Positions 57,786 to 64,000 of a stretch of DNA of 64,000 nt are shown here, piece after piece. The notes under the pieces are model-generated. The model saw only the letters and a list, made by a program, of their open reading frames with translations. It did not search any database and had not been told where the DNA came from. The DNA is from an uncultured Collinsella sp. (GTDB taxonomy: Bacteria > Actinomycetota > Coriobacteriia > Coriobacteriales > Coriobacteriaceae). Position 1 is the first letter of the stretch; every line of letters begins with the position of its first letter. The stretch covers positions 1-64,000 of the forward strand of contig UQIC01000002.1 of NCBI GenBank assembly GCA_900540985.1. The letters are read 5' to 3'. The position numbers and the translations under genes are program-made.

Positions 57786-59048
57786 ATGGCAGAGAAACTC
57801 ATTCCGCTGGAGGACGCGCAGTCGATTGTTTTGTCGCACGTTGCTCCGACCGATCTCGTCGAGATTCCCGTGTGGCAGGCCGCCGGTCTTCCCTTGGCCG
57901 AGGACGCGGTGGCCGATATCGACATCTCGCCGTTTGCCAACAGCGCTATGGACGGATATGCCGTGCGCTCGGCGGACTTGGTGCAGGCGTCTGGCGAGGC
58001 GCCGGTGACGCTCGACGTTATCGGACACGAGGCCGCGGGCCATGTGTTTGAGGGCGCAATCGCCCCGGGCGAGACCGTCCGCATTATGACAGGCGCGCCG
58101 GTGCCCGAGGGTGCCGACGCCGTAGTGAAATACGAGATCGTCGAGGTGCTCGATGGTGACGGCAACGAGGGCTCACACGCGAGCTTCTCGGCGCCGGCCA
58201 AGGTGGGGGAGAACGTTCGCTCTGCTGCCGAGGAGGCCCATGCCGGCGATGTTGTGATGCGCGCCGGCGAGGTTGTGGCTCCGGCCGGCGCCGGCCTGCT
58301 GGCAAGCGCCGGTTACGCGAGCGTGAAGGTGCACGCTGCCCCACGTGTGGGCATCATCTCGCTGGGCACGGAACTGGTCGCACCGAGTAAAGTACCGGCG
58401 CGCGGTCAGATTCGCGATTCCAACTCGTCCGCGTTGATGGCCGAAGCACTCGATGCAGGAGCCGAGCCCGTGTTCTACGGCATTGCGCCTGATGATGAGC
58501 AGGCGATTGCCGAGCTCGTGCATCGCGCGGTGCAAGAGTGCGATTTTGTCATTACGAGCGGAGGCGCCTCGGCGGGCGATTACGACTATGTGACGGCGCT
58601 GGTCCAGCGCGAGGGCGAGGTGCTGTTCGATCGCATCTCGATGCGCCCGGGCAAGGCCATTACGTTTGGTTTGCTCGGCGGCAAGCCGTATTTGGGGCTT
58701 TCGGGCAATCCCGCGGCGGCGTATGTGGGCTTTGAGATGCTTGCCCGTCCGGCGATTCGCAAGATGCGCGGCTTTGCCGAGGGTGCGCGTCCCGTGCAGC
58801 GGGCGACGCTTACGCATAGCGTGAAGAAGCGCCAGCATCGCCGCTTCTTCGATCGCGCCACGGTTTTGTGCGACCCCGAGACCGGTGAGCTGTTGGTGAC
58901 CGAGGCTAAGACGCAGAATTCGGCGCTGCTTGGAACTATGCAGCGTGCGAACTGCCTGCTGTGTATTGACGAAGGACCGTGCGAGCTCAGGGCGGGAGAT
59001 GTCGTGGACGTTGTTCGCGTCGACCTGCCCGAGGGCGCCGTGTTGTAG
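57786..59048 (+). CDS. moeA: Molybdopterin molybdenumtransferase MoeA
   Basis: MoeA inserts molybdate into adenylylated molybdopterin. ATG 57786 follows AAGAGGTG by a few bases. The 420-residue product has the family blocks ISPFANSAMDGYAVRSADL near residues 42-60, IMTGAPVPEGADAVVKYE near 100-117 and ISLGTELVAPSKVPARGQIRD-like segments. ITSGGASAGDYDYV near 256-269 is the MPT-binding region, and RPGKAITFGLLGGKPYLGLSGNP follows. It is coupled to mogA: the mogA ribosome site overlaps the moeA stop codon. It opens a block dedicated to molybdenum uptake and cofactor synthesis. Confidence 0.95.
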   Translation: MAEKLIPLEDAQSIVLSHVAPTDLVEIPVWQAAGLPLAEDAVADIDISPFANSAMDGYAVRSADLVQASGEAPVTLDVIGHEAAGHVFEGAIAPGETVRIMTGAPVPEGADAVVKYEIVEVLDGDGNEGSHASFSAPAKVGENVRSAAEEAHAGDVVMRAGEVVAPAGAGLLASAGYASVKVHAAPRVGIISLGTELVAPSKVPARGQIRDSNSSALMAEALDAGAEPVFYGIAPDDEQAIAELVHRAVQECDFVITSGGASAGDYDYVTALVQREGEVLFDRISMRPGKAITFGLLGGKPYLGLSGNPAAAYVGFEMLARPAIRKMRGFAEGARPVQRATLTHSVKKRQHRRFFDRATVLCDPETGELLVTEAKTQNSALLGTMQRANCLLCIDEGPCELRAGDVVDVVRVDLPEGAVL

Positions 59049-59058
59049 GAGGAATGCT

Positions 59059-59538
59059 ATGGAGCTGAAGATTTCGATTGTGACGTGCTCGGATACGCGC
59101 GATCTTGCTCAGGACGAGGCGGGTGCTGCGCTCGAGGAGCTTATCGAGGCGCAGGGCTGGACGGTCGCCTCACATGTGGTCGTGCGCGACGACGCCAGCG
59201 AGATTGGTGATGCCATTGTGGAAGCTGCTGATGAGTGTCACGCCAATGTCGTACTCACTTGCGGCGGTACGGGGCTTTCGATGCGCGATGTGACGCCCGA
59301 GGCGACGCGTGCCGTCTGCGACCGCGATGTGCCGGGTATTGCAGAGGCAATCCGTGCGTATTCCATGACCAAGACACGCCGCGCTATGCTCTCGCGCGCC
59401 GTGTGCATGCAGCGTGGGTATACACTTGTCATCAACTTTCCGGGATCTACGAAAGCGGCCCGCGAAAGCTGGGAGGCCGTGAGCGACCAGCTGGAGCATG
59501 CGGCCCAAATGACGGCGGGCGGCGGGCACGCCAAATAA
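59059..59538 (+). CDS. mogA: Molybdopterin adenylyltransferase (MogA/MoaB family)
   Basis: MogA adenylylates molybdopterin, preparing it for MoeA. ATG 59059 has AGGAGG at 59047-59052, overlapping the moeA stop. The 159-residue product has SIVTCSDTRDLAQDEAGAAL at the start, VLTCGGTGLSMRDVTPEATR near residues 66-85 (the MPT-binding TGGTG-type loop), and a late INFPGSTKAARESWEAV. MogA and MoaB cannot be separated by sequence alone, but the moeA neighbour supports the adenylyltransferase role. The transporter modABC follows after 205 bases. Confidence 0.93.
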   Translation: MELKISIVTCSDTRDLAQDEAGAALEELIEAQGWTVASHVVVRDDASEIGDAIVEAADECHANVVLTCGGTGLSMRDVTPEATRAVCDRDVPGIAEAIRAYSMTKTRRAMLSRAVCMQRGYTLVINFPGSTKAARESWEAVSDQLEHAAQMTAGGGHAK

Positions 59539-59619
59539 GCGGTTTACCTGCGGCGGAGCGACCTTGCGAGTCACTCCGCCTTTCTTATGCAGCGACAGTG
59601 CGGGCCGTCTCGTGGTTAT

Positions 59620-59683
59620 TGGTAAAAGAAAATTACCAGGCGAGGGATATTTATCATAAACATTATTCGCGTGAAAGTATAAT
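59620..59683 (+). promoter_or_regulatory. modA promoter region with TGGTAA/TTACCA dyad
   Basis: TGGTAA (59620-59625) and TTACCA (59633-59638) flank seven bases of AT. A consensus -10, TATAAT, lies at 59678-59683, 61 bases before modA; its -35 is weak, which would fit an activated promoter. The stretch 59611-59700 is much richer in AT than its surroundings. I could not match it to the ModE box or to the molybdenum-cofactor riboswitch. Confidence 0.45.
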
Positions 59684-59743
59684 CTATTAACAGAATAAAG
59701 CTCGCGGCGGGACGCCCGGGCGTAGCCTTCGAAAGGGTTGAAC

Positions 59744-60616
59744 ATGTTCGATATGGTTTCTCGCCGCGGATTCGTCTCGCTTTCTGCTGTCGCCGCTGCC
59801 GGTCTTGGGCTTGCCGGCTGCTCGGGCAATAAGACGTCCGAGCCGGCCGGATCCGATGCCAGTTCTGCTAAGGCGTCTTCCAAGAAAGCTGTCGAGCTGC
59901 AGGTCTTTGCTGCCAACTCGCTCGAGAAGGCTCTGCCCGAGGTCCAGAAGCTCTACACCGACCAGACCGGCACCACCTTTGCCGACACGCAGTTTAAGGC
60001 GTCCGGCGACCTCGTCGAACAGATGCGTGCCGGTGCCGCCGTCGACGTGCTCATCACGGCCTCCAAGAGCACCATGGATGACGCCGAGACCGCCGAGCTC
60101 ATCGACGCCGATACGCGTGAGGACATGTTTGTCAACGACCTTGTCATCGTTCGCGCCGAGGGCTCCGATACTAAGGTCGAGGCCATCGCGGACGTCGCGA
60201 ACCTGGACGGCAAGATCGCCATCGGCGACGCTAAGACCGTTCCCGCCGGCAAGTACGCCAACCAGGCGCTGGCTTCTGTGGGTCTCTATACCGGCACCGA
60301 GGGCGACGACGGCGAGTACACGCCCGAGCTCGCCGACAAGGTAGCCCTGGCCGATAAGGTGGGCACCGCCGCCGCCTATGTGTCCACAGGCGACTGCGTG
60401 GCCGGTTTTGTCTTCAGCTCTGACATCTTTCGCTACGACGGCATCGAGGAGGCCTTCGTGTGCCCCGAGGATTCGCACAAGCCCATCGTGTACCCGGGTG
60501 CCGTTGCCGAGAGCTCCGAGCACGCCGACGAGGCTAAGGCGTTCATCGACTTCTGTTTGACCAGCAAGAAGGCTCAGAAGATTTGGGCTAAGTACGGCTT
60601 TGAGCTTTCCGCGTAG
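59744..60616 (+). CDS. modA: Molybdate ABC transporter substrate-binding lipoprotein ModA
   Basis: ModA binds molybdate or tungstate outside the membrane. ATG 59744 follows GAAAGGG. The 290-residue product starts with a twin-arginine signal (SRRGFVSL) that also ends in a lipobox, LAGC with Cys at residue 26, so it is probably a Tat-exported lipoprotein. The mature part has LQVFAANSLEKALPEVQKLY near residues 50-69, FKASGDLVEQMRAGAAVDV and ADVLITASK-like segments, and GKYANQALASVGLY. The late VYPGAVAESSEHADEAKAFI fits the ModA fold. modB follows after 68 bases. Confidence 0.94.
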   Translation: MFDMVSRRGFVSLSAVAAAGLGLAGCSGNKTSEPAGSDASSAKASSKKAVELQVFAANSLEKALPEVQKLYTDQTGTTFADTQFKASGDLVEQMRAGAAVDVLITASKSTMDDAETAELIDADTREDMFVNDLVIVRAEGSDTKVEAIADVANLDGKIAIGDAKTVPAGKYANQALASVGLYTGTEGDDGEYTPELADKVALADKVGTAAAYVSTGDCVAGFVFSSDIFRYDGIEEAFVCPEDSHKPIVYPGAVAESSEHADEAKAFIDFCLTSKKAQKIWAKYGFELSA

Positions 60617-60684
60617 TGCGGCTTGGCGCGATAATTCCATCGTTTTGTGTTTAACTCCGTCCTTGTATTCGCTTGGAGCTTTTC

Positions 60685-62127
60685 GTGCTTAATAGATTCC
60701 GCATGCTTGTCGCCTGTGCTTTGACCTTCGCGCTTTGCTGGGTGCCGGGATTTGCGTTTGCTGGGGACGCTGAGGACGGGGCCCAGGTTGCTGCGACCGC
60801 TCATGGGCTTTCCTATGGGATCGAAGGTTTTGAGCGGTTGGCCAAGGGGACCGCTCGTGACATGGAGGGCCAGCCTGAGGGCTACCGGTTTCCCGTTGAC
60901 GAGGACGTGGACCTTGTGGTGGCGCCTGCTGCCGATCGCGTTGTGGTGTGGATATCGCCCAAGGCGGTCGAGAAGTTTGGATTGGATCCGCAGGACAACG
61001 AGTGCGCATCGGGTCTCAAAGCCCTCGTCTGTGAACTCGACAGCGCAAACTGCATGGGAGGTGCGCAGCTGGGGGACGTGGATCTTCCTTGGTATGTTAC
61101 GGCGGAAACAACGTTTGATGCCGGCGGGTATACCTATGGCTTTGACGAACGAGGTGCGGATGGGGACCGCTATGTGGTGATCGCATCAGCCTCGGGTGAT
61201 GCCAAGAGCGGCGCGCGTTGGCTTGATAGCGCTCAAATGGTAGAAGCATCGTCTGTCGTGTTGCGGGATGAGCAGGGCCCCTTGACCTCTCTGGCCTCCT
61301 TTTTGGGCGACATCGACTATCGCCCGTTTTGGGTGTCCATTAAAACGTGCGGCCTTGCCCTGCTGATCTCCTTTGCGCTGGGCCTGTTCGCCGCGTGGAA
61401 GACTATGGGTACCTCGAGTCGCATCAAGGGCCTGCTCGATTCGGTCTTTACGATTCCTATGGTGCTGCCGCCCACGGTCTGCGGCTTTTTGCTCCTCATG
61501 CTGTTTGGCCGCTCGACTGGGGTGGGCCGGTGGCTTATCGCGCACGGTATCTCGATTGTCTTTACGTGGCCGGCGGCGGTGATCTCTGCCGTGGTGGTGT
61601 CGTTTCCCCTGGTCTACCGTACGGCGCTCGGTGCCTTTGAGAGCCTCGACACGCAGATGCTCGATGCGGCGCGCACGCTTGGCTGGTCCGAGCGTCGCAT
61701 CTTTACCAAGCTTATGATGCCCCTTGGTTGGCCCTCAATCGCAGCGGGCACGGTGCTCGCCTTTGCCCGCGCGATGGGCGAGTTTGGCTGCACGCTGTTC
61801 TTTGCGGGCAACTATGCCGGCATTACCCAGACCATTCCCATCGCCATCTACTTTGAGTGGATGAGCGGCAACACGTCGGTGGCGCTCTTTTGGGTCGCCG
61901 TCGTAATCGTGTTTAGTTTCCTGGTCATCCTGTTTATCAATATGTACACCGCTCATTCGCAAAAGTATCGCGAGCGGGGCCTTTCCTGTGTGGAGCGCAA
62001 ACAGGTCAAAGATCTTGCCGGACAGGGCGATTCGCTCGACCCGGCGGGCGGCGATGCCTTGCGTATCGATCGCGAGGCGCTGGCCGAGCTCATGCGCGAT
62101 GATGCGGCGCCGCAGGGAGGTCGATAA
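60685..62127 (+). CDS. modB: Molybdate ABC transporter permease ModB with extra N-terminal exported domain
   Basis: ModB forms the membrane channel of the molybdate importer. GTG 60685 is preferred because GGAGC lies six bases upstream; TTG 60673 is also in frame. The 480-residue product is about twice normal length. It opens with a signal-like segment (MLVACALTFALCWVPGFAFAG in two parts) and a soluble domain near residues 30-205 with no similarity I recognise. The permease follows from about 215, with TIPMVLPPTVCGFLLLMLFG and the EAA loop DAARTLGWSERRIFTKLMMP. A soluble tail of about 55 residues ends it. modC starts 3 bases later. Confidence 0.92.
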   Translation: MLNRFRMLVACALTFALCWVPGFAFAGDAEDGAQVAATAHGLSYGIEGFERLAKGTARDMEGQPEGYRFPVDEDVDLVVAPAADRVVVWISPKAVEKFGLDPQDNECASGLKALVCELDSANCMGGAQLGDVDLPWYVTAETTFDAGGYTYGFDERGADGDRYVVIASASGDAKSGARWLDSAQMVEASSVVLRDEQGPLTSLASFLGDIDYRPFWVSIKTCGLALLISFALGLFAAWKTMGTSSRIKGLLDSVFTIPMVLPPTVCGFLLLMLFGRSTGVGRWLIAHGISIVFTWPAAVISAVVVSFPLVYRTALGAFESLDTQMLDAARTLGWSERRIFTKLMMPLGWPSIAAGTVLAFARAMGEFGCTLFFAGNYAGITQTIPIAIYFEWMSGNTSVALFWVAVVIVFSFLVILFINMYTAHSQKYRERGLSCVERKQVKDLAGQGDSLDPAGGDALRIDREALAELMRDDAAPQGGR

Positions 62128-62130
62128 GCC

Positions 62131-63201
62131 ATGTCGCTCGTTCTGGATATCAAAAAGCACTACCCCGGGTTTATGCTCGACATACAGCTTGAGGCCGGCG
62201 AGGAGCGTGTGGCGCTGCTCGGTGCCTCAGGTTGCGGCAAGAGCTGCACGCTGCGCTGCATTGCCGGTGTGGAGACGCCCGACGAGGGCAAGATCGTCGT
62301 CAACGGCGTGACCTTTTTTGACTCGGCGGCGGGCATCAACCTGTCGTCCCAGGAGCGAAAATGCGCCCTGTTGTTCCAAAACTATCAGCTGTTTCCCAAC
62401 ATGACGGTGGCCGATAACGTATGCGCCGGTGTAAAGGATGCGGGCGACGCCGCCGCGCGCAAAAAGCTCGCCGAGCGCTATCTGGGCATTTTCGGTCTGG
62501 CCGATTTTGTCGACCGCTATCCCGCGCGACTCTCGGGCGGTCAGCAACAACGTGTGGCGCTTGCTCGCATGGTGGCGGCGCATCCGGGCATTTTTATGTT
62601 CGACGAGCCCATGAGCGCGCTCGATTCCTATCTTAAGAGCGCGCTCGAACAGAACATGCTCGACCTGTTCGATGTGTGCAACCGCACCGTGCTCTACGTG
62701 AGCCACGACATCGACGAAGCGTGCCGCCTCTGCCAACGCATCTGCGTGATGCACGACGGGCATGTTGAGGAGATCGGCTCCATCGAGGACGTGGTCCGCC
62801 GTCCGCAGACGCTGGCGGCGCTTCGCCTGACGGGCTGCAAGAACACAAGCCGGGCGCGCAGGATCGGCGACGAAGAAGTTGAGGCCCTCGACTGGGGCAT
62901 GACCTTTAACGTGGGTCGCGAGGTTCCCGATAATGTGGCGTACCTGGGCATTCGCGCAAGCTACTTCCATGTGGACAATCGCGCTGAGCGCGGTCGCAAC
63001 AGCTACGATTTGCACGTGGCCCGCGTGAGCGATTCGCGCTTTGAGCGGCTGGTGTTGCTGGACGTGCCGCGCGCTGATGCGCCCACGCGTCTGCAGTGGA
63101 AGGTCAACAAGGTGGGCGTGCCTGTCGACGAGCTGCCGCAAGCAGGCGAGACGCTGCGCATGCACTTCGATGCGAGTAGGATCCACTTGGTTTGTCGATA
63201 G
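62131..63201 (+). CDS. modC: Molybdate ABC transporter ATP-binding protein ModC
   Basis: ModC powers molybdate import. The 356-residue product has Walker A LLGASGCGKSCTLRC near residues 29-43, the Q-loop in LLFQNYQLFPNMTVADNV, the signature RLSGGQQQRVALARM, Walker B GIFMFDEPMSALDSYLK and the switch histidine of VLYVSHDIDEA. After about residue 235 comes a C-terminal TOBE-like regulatory domain (NVAYLGIRASYFHVDN). It follows modB by 3 bases. The region 63202-63402 after it shows no clear terminator. Confidence 0.95.
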   Translation: MSLVLDIKKHYPGFMLDIQLEAGEERVALLGASGCGKSCTLRCIAGVETPDEGKIVVNGVTFFDSAAGINLSSQERKCALLFQNYQLFPNMTVADNVCAGVKDAGDAAARKKLAERYLGIFGLADFVDRYPARLSGGQQQRVALARMVAAHPGIFMFDEPMSALDSYLKSALEQNMLDLFDVCNRTVLYVSHDIDEACRLCQRICVMHDGHVEEIGSIEDVVRRPQTLAALRLTGCKNTSRARRIGDEEVEALDWGMTFNVGREVPDNVAYLGIRASYFHVDNRAERGRNSYDLHVARVSDSRFERLVLLDVPRADAPTRLQWKVNKVGVPVDELPQAGETLRMHFDASRIHLVCR

Positions 63202-63370
63202 CGCCGGGTAATGCCGTCGGGGATATAAGCCTCGTCGGCTTTGTCTTGCCGTTTGCCGAATGAGGGATGATAAACCCTTATCAATCGAGATAATTAATTA
63301 TTAAACGACGGCACACGACGCTGTCGTACGAATGTCAACGGTGTTCGCATGGTCGATAACCGTTGATATA

Positions 63371-63382
63371 GTTGACCTCAAC
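63371..63382. promoter_or_regulatory. GTTGACCTCAAC dyad upstream of the last gene
   Basis: GTTGA and TCAAC arms surround CC. It resembles half-sites of MerR-family operators and shares ACCTCAAC with the reverse strand of the mraZ motif region. It lies 20 bases before the small frame at 63403. The wider gap 63202-63630 holds this dyad, the small leader frame and an RBS hairpin. Confidence 0.35.
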
Positions 63383-63402
63383 TTGTAAAGGAGGGTGCGC
63401 AC

Positions 63403-63471
63403 ATGCCGCAGACGACATACATTCGCCGCGTTGCCGCGCGTGCCCTATATATGGCTCGGAGTCGCATATGA
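63403..63471 (+). CDS. Candidate 22-residue leader peptide
   Basis: AAAGGAGG (63388-63395) is a near-perfect ribosome site seven bases before ATG 63403. The 22-codon frame reads MPQTTYIRRVAARALY, then MARSRI, and ends in TGA. Five of 22 residues are arginine. Its stop overlaps another ATG (ATGA at 63468-63471) that opens a 56-codon frame ending at 63638, eight bases inside the next gene. The strong ribosome site and basic content suggest a regulatory leader, but the 160-base distance to the gene and lack of a clear terminator leave this open. Confidence 0.45.
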   Translation: MPQTTYIRRVAARALYMARSRI

Positions 63472-63610
63472 GCAGGTATGTTCACGGCTCCGGGAGAGAC
63501 GACGCACAACTAAATAATCGACCGCAAGGCAGGTTCCCTAAAATTCCGGGTTTGAGCACGGCCGGGCAATCGCCGTCCGTCGTGCATCGATACCGCTGTT
63601 ATCCGTTTTT

Positions 63611-63627
63611 GGTTCGAGAGGGGAACC
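63611..63627 (+). promoter_or_regulatory. Small hairpin around the ribosome binding site of the last gene
   Basis: GGTTC (63611-63615) and GAACC (63623-63627) pair around GAGAGGG, the likely ribosome site for ATG 63631. The hairpin would place the site in a seven-base loop. Confidence 0.45.
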
Positions 63628-63630
63628 GTC

Positions 63631-64000
63631 ATGGCTGAAGAATTTGATTTCCATCCGATGTGGGAGAGCCTCGGCATGAATCTTGCCGACCACGACATGC
63701 TGCTGGGCGCCGTGGGCCAGATGTACGGCGATATGTTCCTGACGCAGAACAATCGCCCCAAGTCTACGTCCTACCTGGATTTTGTCGCCACCAACATCCA
63801 CAGCGGCCGTATTAAGGAGATGCTCGACAAGAAGGAGGCCGGCGAGGCCACCAAGATCGTCGGTTCGTTCTGCGTCTACGTGCCCGAGGAGATCGTGCTC
63901 GCCTGCGACGGTATCCCTGTGGGTCTGTGCTCGGGTGCCGACTGGGCAACCGACAAAGTCGAGGAGCACCTGCCGCGCAACACTTGTCCGCTTATCAAGA
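63631..64000 (+). CDS. 2-hydroxyacyl-CoA dehydratase D-component family protein (partial)
   Basis: The gene runs off the window; 123 residues are visible. ATG 63631 follows GAGAGGGG. The N-terminus reads MAEEFDFHPMWESLGMNLAD, then FVATNIHSGRIKEMLDKKEAG. The family block IVGSFCVYVPEEIVLACDG and VGLCSGADWATDKVEEHLP follows, with two cysteines expected to bind an iron-sulfur cluster. This group (HgdB/COG1775) includes 2-hydroxyglutaryl-CoA dehydratase subunits and the related double-cubane cluster proteins used by anaerobes for difficult reductions. Which one this is cannot be told without the rest of the gene and its neighbours. Confidence 0.85.
   Translation, partial: MAEEFDFHPMWESLGMNLADHDMLLGAVGQMYGDMFLTQNNRPKSTSYLDFVATNIHSGRIKEMLDKKEAGEATKIVGSFCVYVPEEIVLACDGIPVGLCSGADWATDKVEEHLPRNTCPLIK

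Noticed and set aside
59640..59743. Molybdenum-cofactor riboswitch before modA
   Set aside because: The region is too short and lacks the conserved strands; only a small CGGG-ACG-CCCG hairpin is present.
63468..63638. 56-codon frame overlapping the start of the last gene
   Set aside because: Composition looks random and no ribosome site of its own is clear; mentioned only as part of a possible leader.

Overview
The window is a high-GC chromosomal segment from an actinobacterium, most likely Collinsella or a close relative in the Coriobacteriia. The evidence is a division and cell-wall (dcw) cluster that has SepF, YggT and an actinobacterial DivIVA but no ftsA next to ftsZ, a class A RNase P RNA, and gut-anaerobe genes such as cysteine desulfidase, a 2-hydroxyacyl-CoA dehydratase-type gene and a C_GCAxxG_C_C protein. 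I found no rRNA, tRNA, CRISPR array, prophage or intact insertion sequence.

Layout. 401-15889 (+) is the dcw cluster: mraZ, rsmH, an ftsL-like gene, ftsI, murF, mraY, murD, ftsW, murG, murC, murB, ftsQ, ftsZ; murE is not in its usual place. 16100-21336 (+) is pgeF followed by the phosphate uptake operon pstSCAB-phoU. 21456-24015 (+) carries yggS, sepF, yggT and divIVA. 24182-26730 (-) holds a nitroreductase and a low-affinity phosphate permease with its DUF47 partner. 26981-30113 (+) holds a small unknown protein, a Bax-inhibitor-1 family protein, a PARG-like macrodomain protein and an SGNH hydrolase. 30175-32622 (-) is thiC-thiD under a TPP riboswitch. A YaaA homologue, an M18 aminopeptidase, polA and a Cof-type phosphatase follow. 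39882-43341 (+) is arginine biosynthesis (argG, argH) preceded by an Arg-rich leader peptide. Then come ndk, rpiB, cyuA, a HAD hydrolase, rpsA and rnpB, followed by yigZ, a redox-type small protein, an O-acetylhomoserine sulfhydrylase, an MFS exporter, xpt, an ArfB-like factor, a lipid kinase and a CLC fluoride/chloride transporter. 57786-63201 (+) is a molybdenum block: moeA, mogA, modA, modB, modC. The window ends inside a 2-hydroxyacyl-CoA dehydratase D-component gene.

How the genes work together. The first 24 kb supplies peptidoglycan precursors (Mur enzymes, MraY, MurG), the septal synthase pair FtsW/FtsI, and the Z-ring with its SepF membrane anchor and DivIVA. Two phosphate uptake systems, high-affinity Pst and low-affinity Pit, lie nearby. 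The molybdenum block imports molybdate and inserts it into the pterin cofactor.

The strongest leads lie between the genes. (1) A 24-codon peptide ending in clustered Arg codons, followed by overlapping hairpins, precedes argG and looks like an arginine attenuator. (2) Two equal-length structured elements (46398-46509 and 49487-49599) keep their pairing while the stem sequence changes. (3) Two related intergenic elements (24733-24969 and 38511-38768) each carry a very long GGGCCGGCC palindrome just after a minus-strand gene. (4) A near-identical 16-bp MerR-like motif precedes both mraZ and ftsZ. (5) yggT has no ATG, GTG or TTG start that keeps its first helix; ATC lies at ideal spacing from a ribosome binding site.
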